Shown here: positions 1-12,002 of the stretch, one piece after another
Layout: each line of letters begins with the position of its first letter
Numbering within the stretch: position 1 is the first letter of the stretch
DNA from: Zygaena filipendulae
Taxonomy: Eukaryota > Arthropoda > Insecta > Lepidoptera > Zygaenidae
Assembly (NCBI GenBank): GCA_907165275.2
Contig: OU015674.1
Coordinates: 248,001 to 312,000 of the forward strand
DNA length: 64,000 nt
Direction of reading: 5' to 3'
Notes under the pieces: model-generated
Told to the model about the DNA's origin: nothing
What the model saw: only the letters and a program-made list of their open reading frames with translations
Databases searched by the model: none
Translations under genes and position numbers: made by a program

Positions 1-389
1 GAGAAATAAACAAATTTTTAACAAAAAAATTAAAACCGACTTCCAAAAACACAAAACTAAAAAACTAAAAATAAAAAGCTAAAAATAACAACATACCGAT
101 TTAATTCAAAAGACAAAAACTCACGTAATATTCTTATTAATTTATGCTACCACTAATCGGTATGAAGTCGGTGACAAGCCAAATATGAAGGGGGTAGATG
201 GGCTAAGTCGACTCCCACCACCAGCTCTTCGTGAGCAGGACAACCCAATTGGCCAGACACCAGCGGGCTTGTCACCGAATTCAAACCGATTAGTGGTAGC
301 ATAAATCAATAAGAATATTACGTGAGTTTTTGTCTTTTGAATTAAATCGGTATGTTGTTATTTTTAGCTTTTTATTTTTAGTTTTTTAA
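1..389. mobile_element. Foldback element, family B (cut by the window edge)
   Basis: A palindromic element: the left AAAACCGACTTCC-containing arm (from base 1) is mirrored up to about 389. The centre is formed by GGTGACAAGCC / GGCTTGTCACC. The right end is truncated compared with the copy at 10181-10598. The plus-strand frames inside are shadows. Confidence 0.8.
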
Positions 390-1886
390 TAAATGTGTTC
401 GACAACTACATACATAGTTACTTCAGAAACGTAGTCACGTATCACATGGTAACATCTGACGAGTTTGAGGTTATTCGATGAACTTTATCGCTATTGGAAG
501 CTACAAGTTAAACTCCGCATATTTGAGGGCGGTATATTTCATCGTACCGGATCCGTTGCTAGTTCCAAATGATTCTAGTTCATTCTGAAATGATTTTTCA
601 TTCAAAGAGTCGTGATGTTACTGTAAGGTAACCAGGTCGAGGAGTGAAGAAGAAATCCAAGATCAAATTAGGTCGAGACAAGCAAAATGAGCAGTCCGGT
701 CGCTTATCATCAAAACATCGTAAAATTTTAAGACGCCCACAAATTTTACGACGCAAAAGTTAAGTTAAATTCCTTGTGAGTTACGATCGTGTCATAGTAA
801 ATTATGAGTGACTCACAGTGGGGCGGTAGGGGATAGGGGGCACCTCCTGATCTTGGCTCTAACCCCTCCACTAAATGATACATGAGCCCCGTCACGGTGC
901 ACACAACACATGACGATCGTAAACATTCTAAATATTATATTCTAGAGGGAGGAACGCCGCTGAGAAAGAGCACATCAAAATTCAATGGCGTCGTAAAATC
1001 CGTTACACTTGTGGTAGGTGGTGGGTGGACAGGGGTGTAAAGACGCTGTGGTCAGGACGCCACTGTCTGAGCCATTACACCACATCAGTTCAAGCCACCG
1101 TTTAACGTGCGTGTTTTTGACAAGAATCACATGACACACATCATATGGAATGTGCAAATGACTACGAAAGCTTTCCCCCGAGTATGCAGTAATTAAGACC
1201 ATTAATTGTAGCCAAATTCAATTCGTTTCTAAAACTAGCCGAAACAAATCACGGTTATCAAACAGAAAAAGAACGAAATTTCAGCATATTCTTGCCTTGC
1301 AGTTCTAAAAACTATGAGTGTTGTATATCCAAGGTTGCTTGTTACATACAAGTGCCTATTTAATGCCTATAAAAAGGTTTTAAATGACTAGATCTATAAC
1401 AGTTGAATGTGACAATCTCGCTTGTACACTACGAGTCACAATAATATTTATTTTAACTCATTGAACTACACCGTTGTGATGATTAAGAAATTAGACAGAA
1501 AAAACCTTCTCCTTTACTGTCGTGGCTAAAATGACGATTCTTGGACTTGAGTGTTCTTTAGAGGAGTCTATATCAAGTCTATGTTATCCACACGCTTTCC
1601 AGCATTGTCCGACTCTATGAGGACTATTCCGAGGCAGCCCCGTTTGACCCTTATCACTGTTGGACAGTTGGACACGTGGGGCAGGTGGCGGGAACTATTC
1701 TGGAAAGACAATTACGTATTTTACATCTCCATGCGAATTGCAAATGCCATCGAAGTAATTTGGTTGATAGATTTTCCAGTTTTTAGAGTCTTTCAGGTTT
1801 TGAGATTGGCATTGCACAAGATTATTATTATTATTTATATTATTTCAAACTTCTCGTTCATATGAAATTGAAAAAAATGTGATTAG
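390..1886. other. No gene or recognised repeat
   Basis: AT-rich DNA with only short chance frames (up to 104 codons at 1551-1865). Confidence 0.6.
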
Positions 1887-2066
1887 TCCCCACTAATATT
1901 ATAAATTCGAAAGTAACTCTGTCTATCTATCTGTTAGGCTTTCAGGCTCTACGGATCATCATGAAACTTTGCATGTACACGCTGTCAGGGGTACAGAGAA
2001 GGACATAGGGTACTTTTTATCCAGGAATTCCCGCGGGAACTCGGCTAAAACCGCGGGGAACAACAT
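1887..2066 (+). mobile_element. Lep1-type Helitron-like element, decayed
   Basis: CACTAATATTATAAATTCG at the 5' side, GTCAGGGGTACAGAGAAGG, AATTCCCGCGGGAACT and CCGCGGGGAACA at the 3' side; the CTAG end is lost. Confidence 0.65.
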
Positions 2067-3360
2067 AATAAGAAAACAACTCTGACTGCGTAACAGGTAT
2101 TTAACTGGTTAGTACAACAGGTTTCGTAGACGGCCAGAGAGGTGATCTTTTAATGTTATCTCCGTTTTATTTTTCTAATTTCTTTTTGCTGCGAAACATT
2201 TTCGAAGCTGAAGTGAACTTCGCATACCCTCCCAGAATGTCCCGACATGACTGTGATGTCGTGTTGAACCGGATATCGGGACATGACGTGTTACATTCGC
2301 GCGACACGTGTTGCGTTCGCTCGGGTCAGGCGCCAGCGACGTGCTTTGAAGAGTTTCGAATACCTTCAGCTGTTTACGTAACTAGTTATATGTAACCGGT
2401 TTCGTAAAACTAAACTAATAAACTCTCCTATTACCCATCCAATTACGTACAAAGACATTATATTATTCGTACGAAACCGAAACTCGTACTACATATTACA
2501 TAACCTTTCGATGGATTTGATTTCATTTGCTTTGGGGTATTCAAGTTCCTACTAACACTTTCTTATCCGAAGCACCGTTGGTGTAGTGGTTTATGAACCT
2601 GACTGCGACGCCAGGTGTAGCGGGTTCGCGCACCACACCGGCCCTCTTAGTCAAGTTGACAATCTTTAATTATTATCACAAAAAAAAAATTAACATAAAA
2701 AATATTTAACTGACTTTTAAAAGCTTTGTTTTTTAACGTTAACTGTTGTTTTTTTAGAGGAATGTTGGTTGTCAATGGAGTCAGATTTAAAAGTGATTTC
2801 CGATTCATACAGTCCACATCCAATCGTTTATATTATGTTTAATTCAGAGTTTCAAATCGTTTGAATTCCATCAATAAAACCACCGCTATAGCAACAGACC
2901 GACACGACAGTAGAAAGAAACTATTACCATTAGGTACATCACACACACAAAGCGAAAACCGAAATCTCCGCTCCACATTCGCTTTGTAATTCAAATCATA
3001 TAGATTTACGACTATTCAGTATGGTTCACATCATCAAATGACACGTCAGATCGAAATTGAGCCTTATAGCTTCAGTTTTAAAGTTCAGATCAGATTATCT
3101 GAGAGACATAAGCTTATACAATAATGTATCTTAAAGCTTTCGCTTTAAGGTTCACTATAGCTCACTTGAGACTCTAAGCTGCAATGTGACTACAATACAA
3201 TGTGTGACAGTAATGAAGTCGATCGATGGATTTGATATTAGACATTGATAAATATCGCTAGATGCGCTGTCTAGTTCAGTCATTATCTAACACAAATCCT
3301 ACAAGATACCAAAGACGTAAAAATCGTAAAAATCTACGAATGTCAGCTTATAATTAACAA
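2067..3360. other. Mostly unrecognised, repeat relics near 2.6 kb
   Basis: Contains ATGTCCCGA/TCGGGACAT inverted 9-mers (2237, 2276), the SINE head relic and one family H end at 2643-2670; otherwise nothing recognised. Confidence 0.5.
2578..2650 (+). repeat. SINE head relic
   Basis: TTGGTGTAGTGGTTTATGAA followed by a decayed B box (GGGTTCGCGC). Same type as 37594-37742. Confidence 0.45.
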
Positions 3361-3687
3361 TAGGCATGTTGACAACTTTTGAAAATCAAAATTTTAATTA
3401 GTCCGTATTTTAGAAAATTAAAAATCATTAGACACGTATTTTTTATTTTTCATATAAATTAAAATATACAGAGATAAAGCGCATTAAAGTTTAGGTTTAG
3501 GGGGTCGTGACGTCACTAACTGCTAAAACCGCCATACAAACTGTCAGAATAGTGACGTCACGGAAATTTCAACTCAATACATCGCCGTTATTTTTTGATT
3601 ACGTAAAAAAAGAAAAAATACGTGTCCAATATTTTTTAATAATCTACAAGACGGACTAAAAAATAAAAATTAATCAACATGCCCATT
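3361..3687. mobile_element. CRE-bearing MITE, family A, copy 1
   Basis: Ends pair as GGCATGTTGAC / AATCAACATGCCC. It contains two GTGACGTCAC palindromes at 3507 and 3552. About 325 bp, no ORF. Nine copies or part-copies lie in this window. Confidence 0.85.
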
Positions 3688-3688
3688 A

Positions 3689-3884
3689 TCCTACTAATAT
3701 TATAAATGTGAAAATGTGGATGTTTATATGTCTAGATGTTTTGATGTTTGTTACTCAATCACGCAAAAACGGCTGAACGTATTTGGATGAAATATGGCAT
3801 GCACGTTGTCAGGGGTACAGAGAAGGACTTTATCCCAGAATTCCCGAGGGAACTCCGAAATTACCCGTGAAATCGCAGGGCTAG
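3689..3884 (+). mobile_element. Lep1-type Helitron-like element
   Basis: Starts TCCTACTAATATTATAAATG immediately after the A-family MITE and ends GGGCTAG followed by T, as expected for a Helitron (TC...CTAG inserted at A|T). Confidence 0.75.
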
Positions 3885-5359
3885 TTTATTCATAAATAGT
3901 TCTGCCCTAAATTATCGACACATAAAATATTTGTTTGAGATTTAATATGGAGAGTGATAGATTAAAAAAAAACTACTAAAATAAAAATAAAATAATGCAT
4001 TGATTTATTGATAGTGTCACACTAAAGCCCTTGGTGCGGTATTGCCAAAAGTTTCGCTGTATGTTAATATGTACTAATACTGACATCATACAACGTGAAT
4101 GTTTTAAGAAAGATATGTTGTGAAAGTGATTTTAAAAGCAGAATGACAGACAGTTGCGCCTCAGGATTCTCTTTCCGAATATTATTTCTTATATTTCCGA
4201 AATACGTACACGTCTCTATAAAAAGCACAAAGGAGTTTCGTTTAAAATCAGACAGCATTATTAAATAAAAAATGTACATTTCGCGAAGTGACACGCCGCG
4301 CACCCAGCGAGGTTGCCACGGCGACGGCAGAGGTCCCAGATGCCGGCTCCCACTCGGGAAATGAGAACGGAAATTGCGTGTTTTTTCCACACAAAGACCG
4401 AGTCTGGTACACGGCCGCACTGGATGCCGGTGATTTATGTTTAACGTTGACATTCGGACGCCGTGCTGGTTGGCTTCGCTTGCGTTTCGGTTTCGAGTTA
4501 GACCAATCAAGAACAACGCCATCTGTCGGCAGTGGATAGCAAACATGTCTACAGACTCGACTCGAGAAAGCACTCGATCTCGATTAACAATCGAATTAGC
4601 GCACACACAGCTCAATGTGCAAATATAATTTTAGAAGAGGAAAACGTCTTACTTGTCTGTATGGACTTGGATTCCTTTTCCTTCCCCGAAAGGGGTAAAT
4701 TTTACCGCAAAAACACTATCAATATGGAACCATTTTGGATTATGATTTTTTATATCCTAATGTTAAGTATTTAAGGTGTAATTATGAATCTGTTGATTTC
4801 TTAAATAAACTGAAATAAAAATAATTAAAAAGTTCAACTTCCGGAACTTTGTGTGGGGAACTAAAACACGTTTTTGCTTTATGTACTTATATCGACCATA
4901 TCGTTTGCTTGATTTTCATGGTTTGTACAATTTAAGGTTATAGAACGAACGCTGGTGCTATATTTGAACTAGAAATTTCATACCGACTCGCGACTGGACT
5001 TTTTCATTTCTACATAAGCGACCTTAAAGTCAGCTAGAGGGGACAGCATGTTGAAATAAAATCGATGAAGGTTCTAAAATGCTTAAGGCATCGTTTTGTG
5101 GTCTCAGATTTACTTATAATAATTAATTACCGTGCCCTACAATAACTATTAAAGATTTTACTGTGTAGTCTCATTTGCTAAGGTACACACGACTAATTGC
5201 GAGAGACTCGCTCTCGCGAACAGTTAGGGTTGTCAAATGTATTCCATAAGAAACACAACTAAAATTGCTTGAATTATTATTAGTTTTCTTATCTTCATAG
5301 AAGATTCTTGAGATCTTCTTATAATCTAACTGTAAATTATAACAAAAGGTGCTTTTTAA
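3885..5359. other. Unrecognised; GC-rich part at 4270-4620
   Basis: The GC-rich part is open on the minus strand for 183 codons and on the plus strand in two frames. No frame shows a recognisable motif, so none is called. Confidence 0.5.
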
Positions 5360-5822
5360 TATTGAATACTAGCTGTGCCCCCCGGTTTCACTGCGTGAGT
5401 TTCGGAATTCATGCAGAAACTCCAAAGTAGCCTAATTTACTTCTTATAACATGGGCTTATTAGCAGTGAAAGTCCCTTTAAAATCGGTCCAACCGTTCCT
5501 GAGATTCACCCGCGTGAGTTTTGGAATTCCCGCAGGAACTGCAAACTTATTTGATAAGAATCTTCTCTTTCAAACACCATAAAAAATAATTAGCGAAGAT
5601 GGTCCAGCCCGTGATATCCCTACTATATAATATTATAAATGCAACCGTAACTCTGTTTGTCGGTCTGTCTGTCTGTCTGTTACGCTTTCAAGCCTAGACG
5701 GCTCAACCGATCATCATGAAATTTTGCTTATACGTTGTCAGGGGTACAAAGAACTTTTTGACCTGTGACTCTCGCGGGATCTCCGAAATTAACGCTGTTG
5801 AAACCAAGGGAAACAGCTAGTA
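5360..5822. repeat. Two adjacent Lep1-like pieces, opposite orientations
   Basis: 5364 on: ACTAGCTGTGCCCCCCGG (minus). 5623-5822: CTACTATATAATATTATAAA through GGGAAACAGCTAG (plus). Between them, composite debris with a second CCCGCAGGAACT. Confidence 0.65.
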
Positions 5823-6318
5823 ATATAATTATTATTTCTATATTATATAGATAGGTATTTTAAAGAAAATTATCCAGATGGGACTTAATGAAAATACTAG
5901 GCGAATCGTTTGCTATTTAGATAAAATGCTTGGTTTCCCCTTGAAAATAGCAATCATTATTAAAAAGAACAAGTGGTAACCCTAGCTAAAAATGTACTGT
6001 TTATAATAGTTAATGAACTATCACAGTACATTCTATAGTTATTATAATACGTTATGTAGAGTGTAGACCGTAGCTGCTACGGCGTAGCATGTAGCGTAGC
6101 GTAGAGTCTTAACACGACTTGTTAGTTCACCTACGAGCACTGCGCGTAGCACGTACTCTGTGCATCTAATTAGATTTTAATGAATCCAAATGAAGACTAG
6201 TCTTCCTATTCTCATTAGCAGTTCTTAAGATGTTCGTAAAACGTTTTAAAGCGTCAAGTTTTATAATTAAAGAGAACAAGCGATGAGCCCCGGTTTCGTT
6301 TCAGAATAGGGTAGTTTC

Positions 6319-6512
6319 AGGGGTATGAAAATCAAAATTCTATTTAGTCCGTCAGTTAGATAATAAAAAAATAATACACATGTATTTTTTGCTTTTACAA
6401 ATTATTGAAAAAATACTAGGATAAAACGCATTAAAGTTTGGGAGTGGAGGCACGTGTCCTATATTTTTTACAAGACGGACCAAAAACTAAAATTTGGTTG
6501 ACAAGTCCATTA
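6319..6512. mobile_element. Family A MITE, internally deleted copy 2
   Basis: Both flanking portions (AAAATCAAAATTCTATTTAG and TTTACAAGACGGACC) are present, but the central part with both CRE palindromes is gone. Confidence 0.75.
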
Positions 6513-6681
6513 AACGAATGAATTTTCTAATTCCTTCAGGATCTAAACTAAGTAATATATATATCGGCGAGAGGGTAGTTTCATTAAAAATAACTGTTGT
6601 TTCCCGCCGTCGAATGGCGGTGGTAGTAAGTTCGTTCCCCCGCTCCACTCCATTGCCGGACTCGTCTTTGTTAGAACTTGA

Positions 6682-6745
6682 TATAAAATGCGGGTATGCG
6701 TAAGCGACGGTTCATTGTTACTTTGTGTTCGGTTCAGTGCAGTTA
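6682..6745 (+). promoter_or_regulatory. Candidate RNA polymerase II core promoter: TATA box, Inr and DPE
   Basis: TATAAAA at 6682-6688 is followed 32 bp later by TCATTG with its A at 6714, a 5/6 match to the insect initiator TCAKTY. Counting that A as +1, AGTTA falls exactly at +28 to +32, a full match to the downstream promoter element RGWYV. The 150 bp upstream are more GC-rich than the surroundings and contain no recognised repeat. Confidence 0.45.
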
Positions 6746-6855
6746 TAGTGTCGTATCAGTGTCGTATCAATCTAGAGTGGCTATAGTGATTACGTGTGCT
6801 GTGTCATCTAATTGTTTCCAGAGGTTTGCGTAAGTCGGGAGCACAGGCAGTGGAG
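6714..6855 (+). other. Possible non-coding first exon downstream of the core promoter
   Basis: Starts at the predicted initiator and is rich in AGTG/CAGT repeats, as many insect 5' leaders are. It ends at one of two good splice donors: TTGC|GTAAGT at 6830 or GGAG|GTGAGC at 6856. No ATG-led frame of note lies inside. The rest of such a gene would lie downstream across a long intron; no matching exon was found on the plus strand here. Confidence 0.3.
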
Positions 6856-7721
6856 GTGAGCGTTGATGCATTGGAAAGGGTACCCATTAAACCTACACCT
6901 GGGTCGCGAGTCCCAGGCACTGCTCCGTGTTCCCTACGGATATCTGGTATGCTGTACAACTTCTAACTATGTTGGTGCAATTAATTGTAATAGTTTCTAG
7001 TTCGTTCTAAATATGTCGCTCAGCTAATAGTCTCGGTCATACCTGCCTTCAGTTACTTTGTATTATGTTATCATCATAAGTTAGTCACCTATCTTTACAC
7101 AAGCAGATAACTATCTGCTGTTATCTGCTACTATATTCCTTCTTTATTTTACATATATATGTATATGCTGATATTATAAAGAAGAAATATTAGATTTTTG
7201 TATGTACGAATGCTTGTTTGTTAGTATATTTGTGAAGAATCAATAGAAATATTATTTATCTGATTGATATATATTTTTTTACATAATATACATAACAACA
7301 ATGTTTTTGATTAATATAGGTTATCCCGGAATTCCAACAGGAACTCTAAAATTAATTCAAAATATATTTATAATGCGAGAGAAACCGAAGGACACTGACT
7401 AGTTAACTTATATGTTGAAAAACAACCTTTACTACCTAAATTCATTTTCTACTATCATATTCCGTCTCCTTTTAGCGTTATTAATTATGAAAAGTATATT
7501 AAATAAATATTAAATAAAATTGGCACAAAACATGGCTTCGGTACTAAAATGAAATCCACCCGCAGACGGGGCCCGTCTAGACGAAGCAATTATTAATTTA
7601 ACGGTATGTTTTGTTCAGACCTCGACCGAAAATTGAAACGATTGACCTCTCCAACTAGGGTTGCCGCGTCCAAAACCTAAAAGCCGGACTTGACGCTAAA
7701 TTTGGCCGCAAATTTTACACT

Positions 7722-7962
7722 AACGGCCGCACTCAGAGTCGACTTTAATGATTACTTAGTTAAGTATAGATTTTTAAAACAAAACTGCCGCAATCAGAGA
7801 CGTTCAGTAAATTAATGTTAGTTGGAATTTAATAAGATACAACTTAATTAGTTAAATGCCAATTAACATTAATTTATTAAACTTGTCTGATTGCGGCAGT
7901 TTTGTTTTAAAAATCTATAATTAACTAAGTAATCATTAAAGTTGACTCTGAGTGCGGCGGTA
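7722..7962. mobile_element. Foldback MITE, family C, copy 1
   Basis: Terminal inverted repeats of about 75 bp begin GCCGCACTCAGAGTCGAC and run to AAAACTGCCGC; the about 90-bp centre is itself partly palindromic. Confidence 0.85.
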
Positions 7963-8218
7963 AGAGCCGGACATTCCTTTTTTAAAGCCGAACTTAGTAT
8001 GTTCTAAAAACTGTACAATATTTCATAATGAAAAACGTTTCTTACATATTTATTAATTTTATTATGTACTCATTATTCACGTTAATAAAAGCTTATCCTA
8101 CACAAAATAAGCCGTTAACATGCCAAATGAAAAGCCTAACGGACAGGCCGGACAAGAAAATACTTGGACGAACCCGTCCTTAGCAAGCCAAACATGTCCG
8201 GCTAAAGCCGCCCCACCT

Positions 8219-8334
8219 GATGCGCGAGACGACAAAATTTTATCCAGCCATTTTATCGATTCTCGTCGACATGTATGGCTTTGTCGACGAGAATCGATAA
8301 AATGGCTCGATAAAATTTTATCATGTTGCGCATC
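8219..8334. repeat. Long hairpin, about 53-bp arms
   Basis: GATGCGC...AAAATTTTATC...GCCATTTTATCGATTCTCGT pairs with its complement across a short loop near 8275. The ORF reading through it is a palindrome artefact. Confidence 0.8.
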
Positions 8335-8612
8335 TTAGCCCCCCTGGCAACCCTATGACCCCAACCAGTGTCGATTTAAAAACAGTACGAGTTTGTTTTA
8401 TTTAGATAGAGCATTCATTGGAAAATTATAATTGAACTGCGGCTTGTTTGATGTGACCACTAACCGAGTAGTTTTCAACCTTTTTTTTAAATTTCGAACT
8501 CAAAGTGTTTTCTAGTAACAAAACATCGAGCCGTAAAACAAATATTATACACGTAAATATGATATTATTATAGCAAAAAAAATCTATGTATTAGGTAAAT
8601 ACTTATATATTA

Positions 8613-8850
8613 CTAGCTGTGCCCCGCTTTTTCACGTGGGTTTCGGAATTCCCGCTGGAACTCCAAAGTAGTAAAATTTAGCCAAAATAAAAATAAAAAT
8701 TTCTGGAGATTTCCTTATCACCTAGGAGTATAAAAAATAGTCTACGACCTATTCTCAGACCTACCTACTAAATGTAGGTACAAAAAAAATTTCATAAAAA
8801 TCGGTCAAGGCGTTTCGGAGGAGGTCGATAACAAACACAATAGATTTTAT
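8613..8850 (-). repeat. Lep1-like end with a second repeat type
   Basis: ACTAGCTGTGCCCCGC start, then ACGACCTATTCTCAGACCTA and AATCGGTCAAGGCGTTTCGG, a common variant body in Lepidoptera. Confidence 0.55.
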
Positions 8851-9574
8851 ACAACAGATATAATTAAAGTGCCCGTACCTTTAACATAAAACACTTAAGT
8901 ATATGTTTTAAAAAGCTTTTACCTTCTAAAAATACAGTTACATATATAATTTCGAGTGCCATGACTGTCGAGGTATTGCTTGGTTTAAAATATATTGAAT
9001 AGGTAGGTATATTTTGTTTGGAGATTATTCAAATTCAAATGTCAGTACTTACTTTATTTAGATATATTAAATGAATTTTAATTGAAAATGAATGTACTAA
9101 CCTAGCCTATAGCAGCTCAGTGTTGGCCTATTATAATCTGGCTAGCACGCTGTTTGTAAACGAACCAATCTAAATACCATTTTCTGACCACAAAACTGTT
9201 ACTAAATTAAAACACAAAAAATGGAGAAAAAAACATTGTTACCTACTAACAATATTAAACTAAAAGGTTTTAACTGTAAATATTGTATCGACTCCATTAC
9301 TTAGTTCAGCTGCTCCTACGCTCAAGTGCTTCGTAAATAACAAGCAATGGATGGCTGCATTGACAGCGTGTTGGTATCACGACGTAATGTAATGGTTCTT
9401 TCAACATATCGCAAACACAGCTGTAAAATCCCGATTTCTGTATGTACTTAATATAATAATGCAAAAGCAAATATTTTTTTTTAATTGTTTCATACAGTTT
9501 TTCAAGGAAAAATGCTTAACTGAAACATTTTAATTACATGAGCATGTATTTACAAAAAAGAGTGTTTTATATTT
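8851..9574. other. No gene or recognised repeat
   Basis: AT-rich, no frame or inverted structure of note. Confidence 0.6.
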
Positions 9575-9810
9575 GAACGCAGATAAGCAATAACATGTTA
9601 ACCCACAAACTTAAGTTATTGATTCAAAACTATTTATTGAGAGTTAGGGAACATTTTTTAATTATGTGTTTACCTTATTACATTGCTTCAATATGCAACT
9701 AAATATTTAACATAAAAAATGTTGACACAAAGTGGCGCTAAACTTTTAAAACACGATTTACTCAAAATTTCTCCAGTGTGGGTTAACACACTATTGCTTA
9801 TCTATGTCCA
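9575..9810. mobile_element. MITE family E, copy 1
   Basis: GAACGCAGATAAGCAATA ... TATTGCTTATCTATGTCC, about 30-bp TIRs including GTTAACCCACA, flanked by ATTT on both sides (likely 4-bp target duplication). Confidence 0.75.
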
Positions 9811-10180
9811 TTTATAAGTATCTACTTAATTCCAGACCGGGACACGTATTTTTGAATCGTTCGAATATTTTAAGCGAAATCAATTCTCATTCGAAATTAA
9901 ATTCACTGAATCTCATTTTGTCACATTTTTTAAACATTCGAATACGGTATTGCTGTTTTCTCAAACTCCTTTACATATTACATTTTACGGAGAATATTTA
10001 ATAACCGGAAGCTAACTCTTATAGATTTTAATAAACCGGTACTTAATCGAAATTCAAAATCTAAATTATGAAAATGACATTAAGCAACTAAACGTCAAAC
10101 TTTCGATCAATGAAATCAAAACGAGTGGTCCGACTCCGACCCTGTCGTTGCAGATTTCAGGTGAAACGGAACTTCAATTA

Positions 10181-10598
10181 ACAAAAAAATTAAAACCGAC
10201 TTCCAAAAACACAAAACTAAAAAACTAAAAATAACAAAATACCGATTTAATCCAAAAGACAAAAACACACTAAAAATATTATTATTGGTTTGTGCTACCA
10301 CTGATCGGTTTGAATTCGGTGACAAGCCCGCTGGTGTCTGCCCACTTGGGTTGTTCTGCTCACGAAGAGCTGGTGGCGGGAGTCGACTTAACCCATCTTC
10401 CCCCTCCATATTTGGCTTGTCACTGACTTCATACCGATCAGCGGTAGCACAAACCAATAATAATATTTTTTAGTGTGTTTTTGTCTTTTGGATTAAATCG
10501 GTATTTTGTTATTTTTAGCTTTTTATTTTTAGTTTTTTAGTTTTGTGTTTTTGGAAGTCGGTTTTAATTTTTTTGTTAAAATTTTGTTTATTTCTCGC
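10181..10598. mobile_element. Foldback element, family B, complete copy
   Basis: Both ends carry AAAACCGACTTCCAAAAAC or its complement. The two arms (about 190 bp each) are near mirror images, with GAATTCGGTGACAAGCC against GGCTTGTCACTGACTTC around the centre. The 113- and 62-aa frames on opposite strands are palindrome artefacts. Confidence 0.8.
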
Positions 10599-10799
10599 TT
10601 TTAAGTGACTTAGTTCGAAATTTCTCTAAGTTACAATAGCCTAATGTCAACTGCTCATCACCTTTTACAAAATATTGCTTTTCCCGACGCAGGGACGTTA
10701 ATTGTTGAGGAGTTCTCCTTGTGCATCACCATCAGTTCCACTTCACCATATATATTGTGACGGGCATAAATTTTTTAGAAACCATATTAAAGTTAACGA

Positions 10800-11449
10800 T
10801 TCGGATCCCGTGAAATACCCATTATTGAGTAGTTCCGATGACCATCTGTGGTCTTCATCATCAGTTCCTCTTCTTCAAATTTTGCTTTCCAAAAGCAAAG
10901 AAACGTTTTACTACAAAAAATACAAAAATCGCTATAAGTGTTCTCATAATTTTTGAAGAGTTCCCTCGATTACTCCAAGATCCCATCATCAGATCTCGAC
11001 TTGGTGACAATGGAATCAATTTGGGAGTATCTCCTTTCAAACAAAAAAACAATTTTCGAAATCGCTTCAATCGGAACCCGTGAAATACGTATTATTTTTG
11101 AGTTGTTCCGATGACCACCTGTGGTCTTCATCATCAGTTCCACTTGTTCAAATTTTGCTTTCCGAAAGCAAATAAACGATTTACTATCAAAAATACTCAA
11201 ATTGCTGTAGGTGTGCCTATAATTTTTGAAGAGTTCCCTTGATTTCTCCAAGATCCCATCATCAGATCCCGACTTGGTGGCAATGGGACCTAATTGGGAC
11301 TATACCCTTTCAAACAAAAAAAGAATTTTTCAAATCGGTCCAACCGTCTTCGAGTAATCGGTGAACATACATAAAAAAAAAATATATATATATACATACA
11401 ATCGAACATAGAACCTCCGCCTTTTTGGAAGTCGGTTAAAAATACTATC
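10800..11449. repeat. 270-bp tandem duplication and PuGACTTCC-ended repeat
   Basis: The block from CGGATCCCGTGAAATAC (10800) recurs as CGGAACCCGTGAAATAC (11070), with GTGGTCTTCATCATCAGTTC and AGATCCCATCATCAGATC in both units. After unit two comes AATCGGTCCAACCG, an AT run, and TTTTTGGAAGTCGGTTAAAA at 11430-11449. A partial copy is at 36403-36625. Confidence 0.75.
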
Positions 11450-11859
11450 TCTTGGATTCACATGGGAATTTTGCCATTCCGTGTGCGAAATACTTTTCGA
11501 GCGATTCAAAAATACGTTCCCAGGTGGCGCTGTGATAATGTCCAAGCGTTATTGTCACCATCAATTTGTGTTTTTGTAATATATCCCATTTACCTAGATC
11601 CATGGTGAAGTAACGCAATATTTATTGCTTAACATTTTTGTTGTTGACATTTCACGCAGTTTGCTCGCAAACTCGTTGTTGCCGTAGTTTATCTTTTATT
11701 CAGACTTCTATTTTTTTTACCACCAAATAAACTAGGCTTTGGTTGTTGGTAAAAAACTTTTATCGCTTACGGAAATAGTGTATAGGTAGAATTTATTTTC
11801 TACACTAATATATATTATAAAGAGAAAAGAATTCATTTTTGTTTGTATACAATACAGCA

Positions 11860-12002
11860 CCTTATAACACAACAAAATCCAACCAACAAATTTAACCAGT
11901 TTTATCGACATGAAAATAAATGACCGAACCGCCATCTTTGATTCCTGCCAAAAAACTCTTGTTTCCTTTTGCATAAGTCTTGCTTTTCTATACCGATCCA
12001 CT
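11860..12002. repeat. Dispersed repeat pair member
   Basis: AACCGCCATCTTTGATTCC and neighbouring sequence match 27105-27225 (AACCGCCATCTTTTATTCC). No ends could be defined. Confidence 0.4.

Larger units (their letters stand above)
7656..8355. mobile_element. DNA element with TAGGGTTGCC ends, carrying two nested foldbacks
   Basis: TAGGGTTGCC at 7656 is mirrored by GGCAACCCTA at 8346. Inner parts of both sides share GTCCGGCT/AGCCGGAC motifs. A C-family MITE (7722-7962) and a hairpin unit (8219-8334) interrupt it. No transposase. Confidence 0.6.

Noticed and set aside
4064..4615. 183-codon minus-strand frame
   Set aside because: No recognisable motif, opposing frames open over the same GC-rich stretch, and no splice or start context; a frame this long is expected by chance in 64 kb.
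8120..8338. 72-aa frame
   Set aside because: Runs through a perfect hairpin and element ends; no protein signature.
10116..10473. Overlapping 113- and 62-aa frames on opposite strands
   Set aside because: Both are artefacts of the family B palindrome; the translations mirror each other.
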